Source: Planctomycetota bacterium (GTDB lineage: Bacteria; Planctomycetota; Phycisphaerae; UBA1845; Fen-1342). Taken from it: a stretch of DNA of 36,881 nucleotides. The position numbers were made by a program, and so were the translations under genes. The notes below the pieces were generated by a model that saw nothing but the letters and a program-made list of their open reading frames with translations, was not told the origin of the DNA and made no database searches. Of the stretch, positions 1-7,816 are shown piece after piece (the stretch's first letter is position 1; every line of letters starts with the position of its first letter). The stretch lies in assembly GCA_016235145.1 (NCBI GenBank), contig JACRLV010000299.1, forward strand, positions 1 to 36,881. The letters run 5' to 3'.

Positions 1-228
1 GTCGATCAGGTAATGCGCGTCGCGGCCGACGTTAAACGCACGGCCGTAGAGCTCCTTGGCGCGCTTCAGGTCGCCCGCCTTCCTGGACTCCTCAGCTTTC
101 TGCGCCAGAAACTGGGGATCTTTCTTGCCCGCCGTGTACGACGCGACGCCGACCGTGCTCACCAACGCCAGAACGGCCACCGCGGTCAGGGCGCCGATCA
201 CGTTTTTGTTCAATTGCCGTTTGGCCAT
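1..228 (-). CDS. Membrane-anchored TPR-like protein of exosortase operon (N-terminal part, cut by window edge)
   Basis: Read from the reverse complement: 76 codons from an ATG to the window edge, too short for the ORF track. It starts MAKRQLNKN, followed by one hydrophobic segment (about residues 10-33), then a charged helical stretch containing AEESRKAGDLKRAKELYGRA, which looks like the first helix pair of a tetratricopeptide repeat. An AGAAGG-like ribosome site lies just upstream. It starts 23 bp after the EpsI-like gene on the same strand, so it is probably the fourth gene of that operon. The likely form is an inner-membrane anchor with an extracytoplasmic TPR domain. TPR proteins often accompany exosortase and exopolysaccharide loci. 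The function is not known and the C-terminus is not seen. Confidence 0.7.
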   Translation of the reverse strand, partial: MAKRQLNKNVIGALTAVAVLALVSTVGVASYTAGKKDPQFLAQKAEESRKAGDLKRAKELYGRAFNVGRDAHYLID

Positions 229-251
229 GACAGACTACCTTCTACGCCGGA

Positions 252-1118
252 TCATGGTCCGGCGACGACCGGCGGCTCGCCGCGCGAAACCGCTTCCCAA
301 TCCTGAAAATGCTCTTTCCACAACAGCGGCATGACGGCGCGCAACAGCGGGCCCGCCGCGTCGATCGATTCCTGGTGGCCGGCGTGCTGACCCGCCTGAT
401 TCCTGAAACTGACCTCGATCTTGCAGTAGTACGCATAGCGGTCGAACAGGTTCGCGACCTTCCAGCGCACCCCGCTGCGCGTGGTCGCAAAGCCGCCGTT
501 CGTGCAGAAAAAGAAGATCACCGTCTGGCGGCTCGACTTCAGCCCTGCGGACAGGACCGCCCGCTGGCCGGTCGGCGGCTCGAAATCCAGTACAGCCAGC
601 GGAATCTCGATGGGTGTGCCGCTCGGGCCCGGCGCCTCGATCGTCATGTACTGCTTGTTCACCAGATCGTATCCGCCCGCCTTCATGCAATCCTCGGGAT
701 TGTGCGGCACCATGTCGGGCTTGCCGGTGAAATAGCTGAGAAACACGTTGATTCCGTAGGTCGGGTCGCTCGGCTTTGCATCCCGATCGATGAGCTCGAG
801 CATGATGTAGTTTTCAGTGCCGAGGTTGTCGACCGTCTCGTGCGGCAAGGGCGGCGGCTGTACCGGCGCCAGCGCGTAGCGCGGCAACAACTCCGACGCG
901 TCAAGCGCCGTTAGTTGCTTCTTCAGGGGCAACGCATCCTTGTGAAAATACGCACCGAGGAACGCCGCCGATGCCTGAAGTCCGAGCGCGCAAATGACGA
1001 GTATGCCCAGGCAGACATGGAAACGGCGATCCCTCGCCCGCCGAACAGCGGCGATTTGCTCGCCGGGCGGTGCAGCGCCGGCAAGTTTGGTCTTGGCCGA
1101 GTTCGCGACGTCGTTCAT
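252..1118 (-). CDS. EpsI-like exosortase-associated protein (DUF3485)
   Basis: 288 aa. The N-terminus has one membrane segment (about residues 30-55), then a long extracytoplasmic domain. The stretch around VPHNPEDCMKAGGYDLV matches the conserved H-x-PE-x-C block of the EpsI/exosortase C-terminal associated family, which normally sits beside or is fused to exosortase. The ORF track extends further upstream (to 1460), but the ATG at 1116-1118 overlaps the exosortase stop by four bases (ATGA), which points to translational coupling and fixes this start. The role is inferred: an accessory factor for exosortase-dependent sorting or for the associated exopolysaccharide export. The subfamily cannot be assigned by eye. 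Confidence 0.85.
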   Translation of the reverse strand: MNDVANSAKTKLAGAAPPGEQIAAVRRARDRRFHVCLGILVICALGLQASAAFLGAYFHKDALPLKKQLTALDASELLPRYALAPVQPPPLPHETVDNLGTENYIMLELIDRDAKPSDPTYGINVFLSYFTGKPDMVPHNPEDCMKAGGYDLVNKQYMTIEAPGPSGTPIEIPLAVLDFEPPTGQRAVLSAGLKSSRQTVIFFFCTNGGFATTRSGVRWKVANLFDRYAYYCKIEVSFRNQAGQHAGHQESIDAAGPLLRAVMPLLWKEHFQDWEAVSRGEPPVVAGP

Positions 1119-2050
1119 GATCGCGCCCCACCCGTTTGCAAGTCGGCATCGCCGGCGCCCGGCTCGTCTTTGGCCTCGACGAACAGATTGCTCAGGATCC
1201 AGCCGAGCAGATTGAACAGCAGAAAGGCGATCATCAGCGTGAACAGACCGAGCGCCGTGTGATACGTCCCCTCGGAGTACTTCGGATCCGCGTAGATGTG
1301 CAGCAGGCAGGTCGTGGACACGCGGATGAAATTCGAGAACACCGCGATCGGCACGCACGCCACGATCATGACCACGCGCTGCCACATCGGCCGCTGGCTG
1401 AGAAACGCCACGGCCACACCCAGGGCACACAGCGTGATCGTGCTGCGCATTCCACTGCACGCGTCGGCCACGCCGAGCTGCCCGGATCTACCGCTGTGGT
1501 AGTACTCGATCGTCGATCCGATCCGTTCGATCTGTAGATCCGGCATCAGCTTCAAAACCGCGGTCGCGACCGTCGCCGCGATCCGCCGCAACGGGTCAGT
1601 CAGCCGGAAGTAAATCTCCTTCGGCAACGGCACCGCGAAAAACAGATAGAGCCACGGCACCAGCGCGTAGCGCAGGATCGCAACGCCGCGCAGGTAGACG
1701 ACAATCCCCAGCAGGCACAGGAGCATTGCCGTCGGTCGGATGTAGCCGAACAGGATCGCCCAGAGCGAAACCTGATACAGCGCCAGCGACGCGATCATGA
1801 GCACCAGGCCGAGCAGGTGCCCGCTCGCCGGGCAGCGGCGGATCTTGTCCCAATTCACAAAGAGCAGATACGCGCTGAAAATCGGAATGATCGGGCCGTG
1901 CGACCAGTCGGCCGAGTGCGTCCACTCGTACCAGAGCGCCTCGAACACGCTGTAGAAGACGCCGGCGAACGCGGCGGCCAGCAGGCTCGCCCGAACCTGC
2001 GCCCTGCCGTCGAACTCCAGCGTCAAGGTAGGCGTGTGTGCGCTTGTCAT
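1115..2050 (-). CDS. Exosortase (PEP-CTERM protein-sorting transpeptidase)
   Basis: 311 aa polytopic membrane protein, with about eight hydrophobic segments between residues 22 and 290. The three catalytic positions of the exosortase/archaeosortase family are visible: Cys198 in ADACSGMRS, Arg243 in FSNFIR and His264 in YHTALGLF. The enzyme is expected to recognise PEP-CTERM tails, cleave them at the membrane and transfer the protein to a surface acceptor. It starts 16 bp after the polysaccharide-export gene and overlaps the EpsI-like gene by four bases, giving the usual export/exosortase/EpsI order. A PEP-CTERM gene occurs in the same window (15642-16377), but that copy is broken. The exact Xrt subtype is not assigned. 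Confidence 0.93.
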   Translation of the reverse strand: MTSAHTPTLTLEFDGRAQVRASLLAAAFAGVFYSVFEALWYEWTHSADWSHGPIIPIFSAYLLFVNWDKIRRCPASGHLLGLVLMIASLALYQVSLWAILFGYIRPTAMLLCLLGIVVYLRGVAILRYALVPWLYLFFAVPLPKEIYFRLTDPLRRIAATVATAVLKLMPDLQIERIGSTIEYYHSGRSGQLGVADACSGMRSTITLCALGVAVAFLSQRPMWQRVVMIVACVPIAVFSNFIRVSTTCLLHIYADPKYSEGTYHTALGLFTLMIAFLLFNLLGWILSNLFVEAKDEPGAGDADLQTGGARS

Positions 2051-2066
2051 CCCAGCTCCGGCGATT

Positions 2067-3605
2067 CTAGAACGGCAAACCGCGGTTCTGGCGGCGAATC
2101 TGCCTCAGCACTTCAGGGTTGGTCTTGGCCCCGTAGGCGTCCTGATCCGCAAAATTCCGGTCATAAACGAACCCGAAACCGTAGGTAAAGCGGAACGAGT
2201 TACGAATCACGAACAGGAACGGCGCCGCGATGTTGCTGCCCACGTTGACGATGTCGTCATCCTTCAGCAGCACGTCGTCCTCGATCCCCGCGAAGATCGC
2301 GTCCAGGTTGATCGGAATCGTGATCTGCTTATCCGTGCCCTTCTCGCGGCGGATGATTTCGCATCGCGCCGGCCAGGCCATGGCCGAGAATCCGCCGAAC
2401 ACCGCGACCGCCTGCTTAAGCGTGATTTCGCGATCGCTGAGCGGGAACGCGCCGGGCCGGTTCACCTCGCCCATTACGTAAAACAGGCCCGTGTCGATCG
2501 GGATCACGATCGAATCGCGGTTCCGCACGATGATATTCTGCTTGGGCTCGCCGGCCCGCAGCGCGTCCGCATTAATCTCAATTACGCGCTGGCTCTCGCC
2601 AAGCTGCGGCTCCTCTTCCCAACGGAATTCCTTGTTGGACGACGGCTCTTGAAAAGGCGTACCGGACGGGGCGGTGCTGGTCTCCTGCGTCGCAGGCGCC
2701 TCGCGCAGCTCGCCGGTCGCCGGATCAAAGACCAGCGGCGCGAACGGACGATCTCCGGGCTGCGAGGCTTGCGCTGCACTGCTCTTTTCCGCTGGTCTCA
2801 GGGCTGAATCCAGTTCATTCTGCGCCGACTCCTGAGCCGCAACGACCGCCGATCCGCCCGCCGACATCGAAACGCCGCGAAGACTCTCGATCTCCTCCGG
2901 CGGCGGGATCACCAGGTCGGATTTCGGTTGCGATCCCGTAGGTTCGGTTCCTGCGGGAACCTCGGGAGCGTTTTCCGGGCGGCGGATCACATAAAGCCGC
3001 CGCACGGTGGCGCCCATGTCGCCGGCCATGCCGATTGCTTCGAGCAGGCGCAGGTCATTGTTCGGGAGCGGATACGTTCCGGGTGTGCGAATGGCGCCGA
3101 GAATCGAAAAAGTCTGCTGCCGCTTCAGCGTGATCTGAACCTGCACGACCGGATCGGGCAGAATTTTCGCCTGCCGCACGCGCGTGCGAATGTCCTCTTC
3201 GAGCTCGTCCTCGGTCATCCCCGTGACTTTGATCAGCCCAAGCTGGGGAATGCGGATGTAGCCAGCGGTTGTGACTTCCTGCGCGGCGGTGAACGGAAGG
3301 CCTGCTTGCAGGAAGTCGTCAATGCTCAGCGCTAACTGGTCCGCCGGGCCAAGACGGTACTCTTCAAACCGCGGCGTCAGGTCGTCTGCCGTTGGTTCGA
3401 TCGCATTCGCGAGTCCGTACGGGCTTTCGCGCGGCGTGAGGACGCGGCGAATGCCGCCTTCCTTGTATTCCGGGGGGAATCGCCCAACTTTGGTCGGGTC
3501 GAGGAACCCGTTCATCGGGTTGAGCGCGCATCCGAACATCGTCGCGCAGACCGCGCTCAGGAGTAGGACGCCGCGAGTTGTGCTGACCAGCCAATACCCA
3601 CGCAT
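2067..3605 (-). CDS. Outer-membrane polysaccharide export protein, Wza-like with SLBB domains
   Basis: 512 aa. The N-terminal hydrophobic signal ends at a Cys (about residue 26), suggesting a lipoprotein although the lipobox is not perfect. A Poly_export domain follows (about 82-160, starting YRLGPADQLALSI). The first SLBB region is near 165-205 (ILGAIRTPGTYPLP) and the second near 375-450 (YVMGEVNRPGAFPLSD). Between them is a Pro/Ser/Glu-rich, probably disordered linker of about 150 residues, longer than in classical Wza. The protein should form part of the outer-membrane channel for exopolysaccharide. It is first in the operon with exosortase and EpsI, consistent with the known pairing of exosortases with polysaccharide export loci. 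Confidence 0.9.
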   Translation of the reverse strand: MRGYWLVSTTRGVLLLSAVCATMFGCALNPMNGFLDPTKVGRFPPEYKEGGIRRVLTPRESPYGLANAIEPTADDLTPRFEEYRLGPADQLALSIDDFLQAGLPFTAAQEVTTAGYIRIPQLGLIKVTGMTEDELEEDIRTRVRQAKILPDPVVQVQITLKRQQTFSILGAIRTPGTYPLPNNDLRLLEAIGMAGDMGATVRRLYVIRRPENAPEVPAGTEPTGSQPKSDLVIPPPEEIESLRGVSMSAGGSAVVAAQESAQNELDSALRPAEKSSAAQASQPGDRPFAPLVFDPATGELREAPATQETSTAPSGTPFQEPSSNKEFRWEEEPQLGESQRVIEINADALRAGEPKQNIIVRNRDSIVIPIDTGLFYVMGEVNRPGAFPLSDREITLKQAVAVFGGFSAMAWPARCEIIRREKGTDKQITIPINLDAIFAGIEDDVLLKDDDIVNVGSNIAAPFLFVIRNSFRFTYGFGFVYDRNFADQDAYGAKTNPEVLRQIRRQNRGLPF

Positions 3606-4118
3606 GCCGGTTTGCTCGTAGTCTGAGTAGGGCGCACCGCCGCCGCGCCGGCGGACTGGCTCGCACGCGGCCGAATCGCGTGCAACCTATGGAAGCGCCG
3701 AAACTTCCGTATCATAAAGAGGGCTGAATCTACCCCACCGATTGCGGCCGGTCAAACCGTGCCTCGTGGACTGCGTACGCCTCCCGATCGGCTGCTCTTT
3801 CATCACAGCCGCTCAGCAGAAGCGGGACAACACATTTCACGTGCGCACGTTCCCACACTTCATACGACCGCGACCGCACGCGATTCAACCACACTTTTCG
3901 CTCACACGTAGTGGATTTATCGGGCAGTCGGCAGGCAAAACTTGCGGGATTTCGGGACACGGCCTGTCACGTGGCGCTTTGCGCGGAATCCCGCACCAGA
4001 GCCGTCATCGCGGGCCGGCCGGCCGGCCGAGAGTTGATCGCCGAGCCGCCGCGCCAAATGTGCGTCGAGAAATCGCCGGAAGCGCTCCCGAAGCCGTCGC
4101 CGAGCCGATACCACCCTC
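3606..4118. other. Divergent intergenic region, about 510 bp
   Basis: No convincing gene. The short ORFs here (3742-4158 plus, 3730-3960 minus) have no recognisable domain and an Arg/Pro-rich composition typical of GC-rich shadow frames. A TATGAT hexamer on the minus strand (plus coordinates 3711-3716) is a possible -10 for the export/exosortase operon about 100 bp downstream, but no good -35 is seen. A GGCCGG repeat palindrome lies near 4013-4032. The region lies between divergent transcription units and probably holds both promoters. Confidence 0.4.
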
Positions 4119-4826
4119 GTGGATATCACGCGCGAGCCAAGCCAGAGAACGATCCTGATCGCCGGCGCCGGCGGGCACGGGCGCGTCGTGCTCGACATTC
4201 TCATGCACGACCGGGCGACCGAAGTTCTTGGCTTCCTCGACAACAACCGTGAGATCATCGGGCGGCGAATCGACGGCCTGCCCGTGCATGGCACGATCGC
4301 CGACCTGGGACCCATCGCGGAACGGCTCGGCGCGACGGGCGTCGTGATTGCGATCGGCGACAACGGCGTGCGGCGGGGCCTTGCGCGCCAAGCCGAACGG
4401 CTGGGCGTCGGGCTGGCTTCAGCGATTCATGCGTCGGCCACCATCGCGCACAACGCGACCATCGGCCGCAACGTCGTCATCGCCGCCGGAACGGTCGTGT
4501 GCGCGAATTGCCAGATCGGCGACTCCGTGATCCTTAACACGGGCTGCATCATCGACCATCAGACGATGATCGGCGAAGGTTCGCACATCTGTCCGGGCGT
4601 GCGCATCGCCGGCCGCGTGAAAGTGGAGCCGGGCGTATTCGTCGGCATCGGCGCGACCGTCGTGCCCAAGGTGACGCTCGGTTGCGAGGCGATCATCGGC
4701 GCCGGCGCGGTCGTGATCGAAGACGTGCCGCCGATGGCGACCGTGGTCGGCGTTCCGGCCAAGTCCGTGCGCAGAGCCGCCGCGGACGAGGAAGTCGCCG
4801 CGATGCTGCTGCCTGCCCGCGTTTGA
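4119..4826 (+). CDS. NeuD/PglD-family sugar O-acyltransferase (left-handed beta-helix)
   Basis: 235 aa with a GTG start. The N-terminal Rossmann-like PglD_N domain opens with ILIAGAGGHGRVVLDIL (about residues 11-27). From about residue 100 the protein carries hexapeptide repeats (IGRNVV, IGDSVI, IGEGSHI) typical of a left-handed beta-helix, ending in VVGVPAKSVRR, the usual end of this family. The His in GAGGHG and the His in IIDHQTMIGEG are typical of the family. It would transfer an acetyl or similar acyl group from an acyl-CoA to an amino sugar destined for a surface glycan. It lies opposite the polysaccharide-export/exosortase operon, which fits a glycan role. The substrate is unknown. Confidence 0.9.
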   Translation: MDITREPSQRTILIAGAGGHGRVVLDILMHDRATEVLGFLDNNREIIGRRIDGLPVHGTIADLGPIAERLGATGVVIAIGDNGVRRGLARQAERLGVGLASAIHASATIAHNATIGRNVVIAAGTVVCANCQIGDSVILNTGCIIDHQTMIGEGSHICPGVRIAGRVKVEPGVFVGIGATVVPKVTLGCEAIIGAGAVVIEDVPPMATVVGVPAKSVRRAAADEEVAAMLLPARV

Positions 4827-4872
4827 TCCCGTCGAAAAACGCTGAGCCGCGTCCGACAAAGCGCCAATCCTG

Positions 4873-5625
4873 TTACGGACAGCTTGATCCAAACACCGCC
4901 AGCAACGACGCCAGATCCTGCAAATCGACGTCGCCGTCGCCGTCAGTGTCTCCCTGTTCGAACGTGGCGCCGCTGGTCGTGCCGAAATTGGCCAGCAGCA
5001 CGGCCAGATCCTGAAGCGTGACCAGGCCGTCGTGATTGAAATCGCCCGGGCAGTTGCCCACCGCCGGAAGCGCCTTTCGCCACGCACCGCGTCCGTAGGT
5101 GCCGGCAGTAATCGTGTTCGCGGTGGTGTCGATCAGCAGGTCGCCGATGTTCACGTTGGGCAGGTCCGTGCCGTCCTTCGTCCAGGTCGCGCCGCCGTCC
5201 TGCGATTCCCAAACGCCGCTGCCGCAGCCCAGGTACAGATGCGGCGGGGTGAAACGCCAATCGACGGCGAGCGCCTTTCCGGCGACGCCGCCCGGCAGGT
5301 TTCCGGTCGTGCTGGTCCACTGCTGGCCGTAGTCGGAGGTGACGACGACCCGCGCGCCGCCCGTGTTGTAGGTGGAAGCGTATGCGTGGCCGGGGTCCGT
5401 CGGATCGATCACGATGTCGCTGATCTCGCCGCCGGGCAGGCCAGTGGAGCGGATCGCCCAACTGGACGCGTTGGTGGTGACGTAGATCGTGCCGCGCGAG
5501 TTGCCTGCATAGATCGTGTTGTGCGCACCTGTGGCGACCGCGATGGCATTGACGACGCCGCCGTCCGGCACGACCGGACCGCTGATGTCCGTCCATTCCG
5601 CGAGCGTATCGGCGTTCTGCGTGCG
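4873..5625 (-). pseudogene. C-terminal part of Asp-box protein with dockerin, downstream of an in-frame TAG
   Basis: This is the same reading frame as the 5626-7314 ORF, continuing past the TAG at 5626-5628 without any frameshift. The sequence keeps family features: more Asp-box units (GVWESQDGGATW, VTSDYGQQW), then a C-terminal dockerin starting NCPGDFNHDGLVTLQDLAVL and containing a second DTDGDGDVDLQDL calcium loop, and ending FGSSCP. The Cys near each end matches the GC-type dockerin of Phycisphaerae. Prodigal-style callers would start at the internal ATG at 5571, but no signal peptide would precede it, so it cannot be exported alone. It is either the severed end of one gene or is made by amber readthrough. 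The codons after the TAG look intact, so any lesion is recent. Confidence 0.75.
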
Positions 5626-7314
5626 CTAGATTCGGTTCGTTCCGCCCAGCAGCGTGTGCGAGTTATTCGGACTCATGATCAGGGGAGCGATGAAATTCGC
5701 CGGGTCGCCTCCCCAGGGTCCGGTGATTTCGGCCCAATCCGTGGCTGTCAGCCGGAAAACGGTCAGATAAACGTAGGTCGTGTACTTGCGGAAGGTCTCG
5801 ACGAAGTCGTATGCGGCGAAACCGCCGTCGCCCGAGACAATCTGCGTCCACGGCAGCGTCGCGTCGTTCTTCTCGATGGTGCCGTTGTCCTGCGTCCCGC
5901 CGATCACCATGTTCGGGTTGCTGGCGCTGATCGCAATGTTGTAATTCTGCGTGACGCTGAGCGTCGCGTTCATGTTGAACCACGTCTGCCCGCCGTTCGA
6001 GCTTTTCCAAACGCCGCCGTCGCAGCCCACCCACAGCGTGCCGGTCGGGCCGATCGCGAACGTCTGGATGTCGGGATGGACCTGTCCGGCGATGGAGCCG
6101 CGTGTGATGTCGGTCCAGGTGGTTCCGCCATCCGTCGTCTTAATGATGCCTGCGACCGCATAGTCGGGGAAGACGCCGCCGCAGTAGACAGTGTTGGCGC
6201 TGCTGGAATCGACGATGACGCAGCAGTCGTACCAACCCTGCGGCCTGGGAAAATCGGGCGTGCTCGTGAGTTGCGTCCACGCCCCGCCGCTGTTGGTTGT
6301 TTTGTAGAAGCCGCGCAGGCCGGCGCTGCCGTTGATGATGGCCGCGTAGAGCGTCGCGGGAGTGGAGCGAGAAATCGCGAGCACGATGCGATGCACGTCG
6401 GTCGACGGCAGGCCGCTGCTGAGGCGGTTCCATGTGTCGCCGCCGTCGACGGTCTTGTAAATGCCGTCATTATGTCGGCCCGCGAACATGACGATCGGTG
6501 TGGTGCGATTGATGACAAGGTCGGAGCACGAGCCGCCAAGCACGGTCGCCCAGGTCGCGCCGCCGTCGACGCTGCGCACGATGCCCGCGCTTCCGCTGAC
6601 GAATACGCGCAGCGGGTTGCTTGGGTCGACCACGACCTTGCTGCAATTGGCGCCGACCTGCCCCGCCGTCGCGATTCGCGTCCAGTTCAGCCCGCCGTCC
6701 GTCGAGCGAAACAGGCCGTCGCCGCCGCTGCCGGTGGTGTATTCACCCGTACCGGCATAGATCGTGTCCGGGTTTTGCGGATCGATGCCGAGCACCCCGT
6801 GATTCAGCGTCGAAAGCTCGTCGGTCAGCGGAACCCACGTCGCTCCAAAGTCCGTCGTCTTCCAGACCCCGCCCGACGCGCTCGCGATGTAGATCGTCGA
6901 TGAGTTGGTCGGATGGGGCGCGATCGAGATGACGCGCCCGCTGGCGTCGTCGTCGCCGCTCCAGTACTCGTTGCGAATCGGCTTTGCGCCGATGAACTCC
7001 CAAGGCGTGCCGCGCGGACGCGGCGCGTGCATCGACTCCGGCGTCCAGTCCGGCACCGGATCCCCGAGAATGCGAATGTAACCAGGGGGCGGCGGGCCGA
7101 ATTCGAGGCGGCCTTCCTGCTCGCGCTCTTCGCGGCTCTCGGACCCGGCCCGGCCGATCGCCGTGGGGATTCGCCCGCGTTCGGCCAGCCGCTCGGCCTT
7201 CTCCGCGTCGATTCGAAAACTCGGCGAAATATCTCTGCTCTCGTATCTCGGTGTCGTGCACCAGGCGGCCATGAGGGCGCCGGCGGCCGCGAGGGAAACG
7301 GTTGTTCGAATCAT
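5626..7314 (-). CDS. Secreted Asp-box (BNR/sortilin-like) beta-propeller protein, ends at premature TAG
   Basis: 562 aa up to the TAG; 813 codons including the downstream part. The chosen ATG at 7312-7314 opens MIRTTVSLAAAGALMAAWC, a short signal peptide; the ORF upstream of it is repeat-derived and has no signal. After about residue 90 the protein is a chain of Asp-box repeats such as GVWKTTDFGATW, LFRSTDGGLNW, IVRSVDGGATW, IYKTVDGGDTW and IIKTTDGGTTW, as in exo-sialidase or Vps10/sortilin-type propellers. No catalytic residues of a sialidase were recognised, so a binding or structural surface role is as likely as hydrolysis. The intact protein would end in a dockerin. It is convergent with the acyltransferase gene. 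Confidence 0.85.
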   Translation of the reverse strand: MIRTTVSLAAAGALMAAWCTTPRYESRDISPSFRIDAEKAERLAERGRIPTAIGRAGSESREEREQEGRLEFGPPPPGYIRILGDPVPDWTPESMHAPRPRGTPWEFIGAKPIRNEYWSGDDDASGRVISIAPHPTNSSTIYIASASGGVWKTTDFGATWVPLTDELSTLNHGVLGIDPQNPDTIYAGTGEYTTGSGGDGLFRSTDGGLNWTRIATAGQVGANCSKVVVDPSNPLRVFVSGSAGIVRSVDGGATWATVLGGSCSDLVINRTTPIVMFAGRHNDGIYKTVDGGDTWNRLSSGLPSTDVHRIVLAISRSTPATLYAAIINGSAGLRGFYKTTNSGGAWTQLTSTPDFPRPQGWYDCCVIVDSSSANTVYCGGVFPDYAVAGIIKTTDGGTTWTDITRGSIAGQVHPDIQTFAIGPTGTLWVGCDGGVWKSSNGGQTWFNMNATLSVTQNYNIAISASNPNMVIGGTQDNGTIEKNDATLPWTQIVSGDGGFAAYDFVETFRKYTTYVYLTVFRLTATDWAEITGPWGGDPANFIAPLIMSPNNSHTLLGGTNRI

Positions 7315-7444
7315 GGAGTTTCTCGCATGTTGAAAAGAGGAGCGCCTCCGCGCTCGCGAACACTTCATCTTATGTCGTTGCGCGCCGCAACCGCAAGAGA
7401 AATCCCAGCGTCCGGATAAGTGATCGCTGATCCGCTTTGAATTT

Positions 7445-7525
7445 TGTGGGGCAGGCCTCCGTCCTGTCTTGTGTGGGGCAGGCCTCTGGCCTGTCTTGTG
7501 TGGGGCAGGTCTCTGGCCTGTCTTC
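7445..7525 (+). repeat. Three tandem 27-bp repeats (TGTGGGGCAGGCCTCTGGCC type)
   Basis: Copies lie at 7445-7471, 7472-7498 and 7499-7525, differing at only a few positions. Each contains an inner dyad (CAGGCCTCTGGCCTG). They lie in the 5' region between the divergent Asp-box gene and malic enzyme gene. The ORFs through them translate to repeated WGRPLACL-like peptides and are not genes. This is a REP-like intergenic repeat. Confidence 0.85.
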
Positions 7526-7550
7526 TCTTCCGCAGTGCCGCCGATTTCAC

Positions 7551-7580
7551 CGAAGAGACGGGCCGGAGGCCGGCCCCACA
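7551..7580 (-). repeat. Inverted, diverged copy of the 27-bp repeat
   Basis: The reverse complement begins TGTGGGGCCGGCCTCCGGCC, matching the tandem copies just upstream in opposite orientation. With the third tandem copy it can form a hairpin with a loop of about 25 bases, which also brings tcttctcttcc opposite cgaagagac. In the same gap, 7581-7816 holds the malic enzyme 5' region, with no further gene seen. Confidence 0.75.
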
Positions 7581-7816
7581 TTCACGCATTGAGCGCCCAC
7601 CGACGCTCGCAAATGGCCTCGGCGGGCAGTAGGATCCGCGCCCCGCTCGGCCTGGCACGCCCCTTGCCTTGACTACTCGTGGATGGGTAGGCCGGACGAT
7701 CAATCTCCGCGTGAATGCGCGTCATTCTTGATCGTCCGAAGCGGTGCTTGAAACTGCGGCGCGGAATCGTGCGAACAGAACCGCCTGCGCCCGTCGGCAA
7801 CAGAAAAGAGGACAAC

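Noticed and set aside
3742-4158. 138-aa plus ORF in the intergenic region
   Set aside because: No domain or ribosome site, and it overlaps the acyltransferase start; treated as noncoding.
5032-6903. 623-aa plus-strand ORF opposite the Asp-box gene
   Set aside because: Arg/Ala/Val-rich shadow frame with no motifs; it is open only because the opposite frame is coding.
7445-7525. CRISPR array
   Set aside because: The three 27-bp units are directly adjacent with no spacers, and no cas gene is present.
7444-7632. Short ORFs with repeated WGRPLACL peptides
   Set aside because: Produced by the 27-bp DNA repeats, not by a gene.
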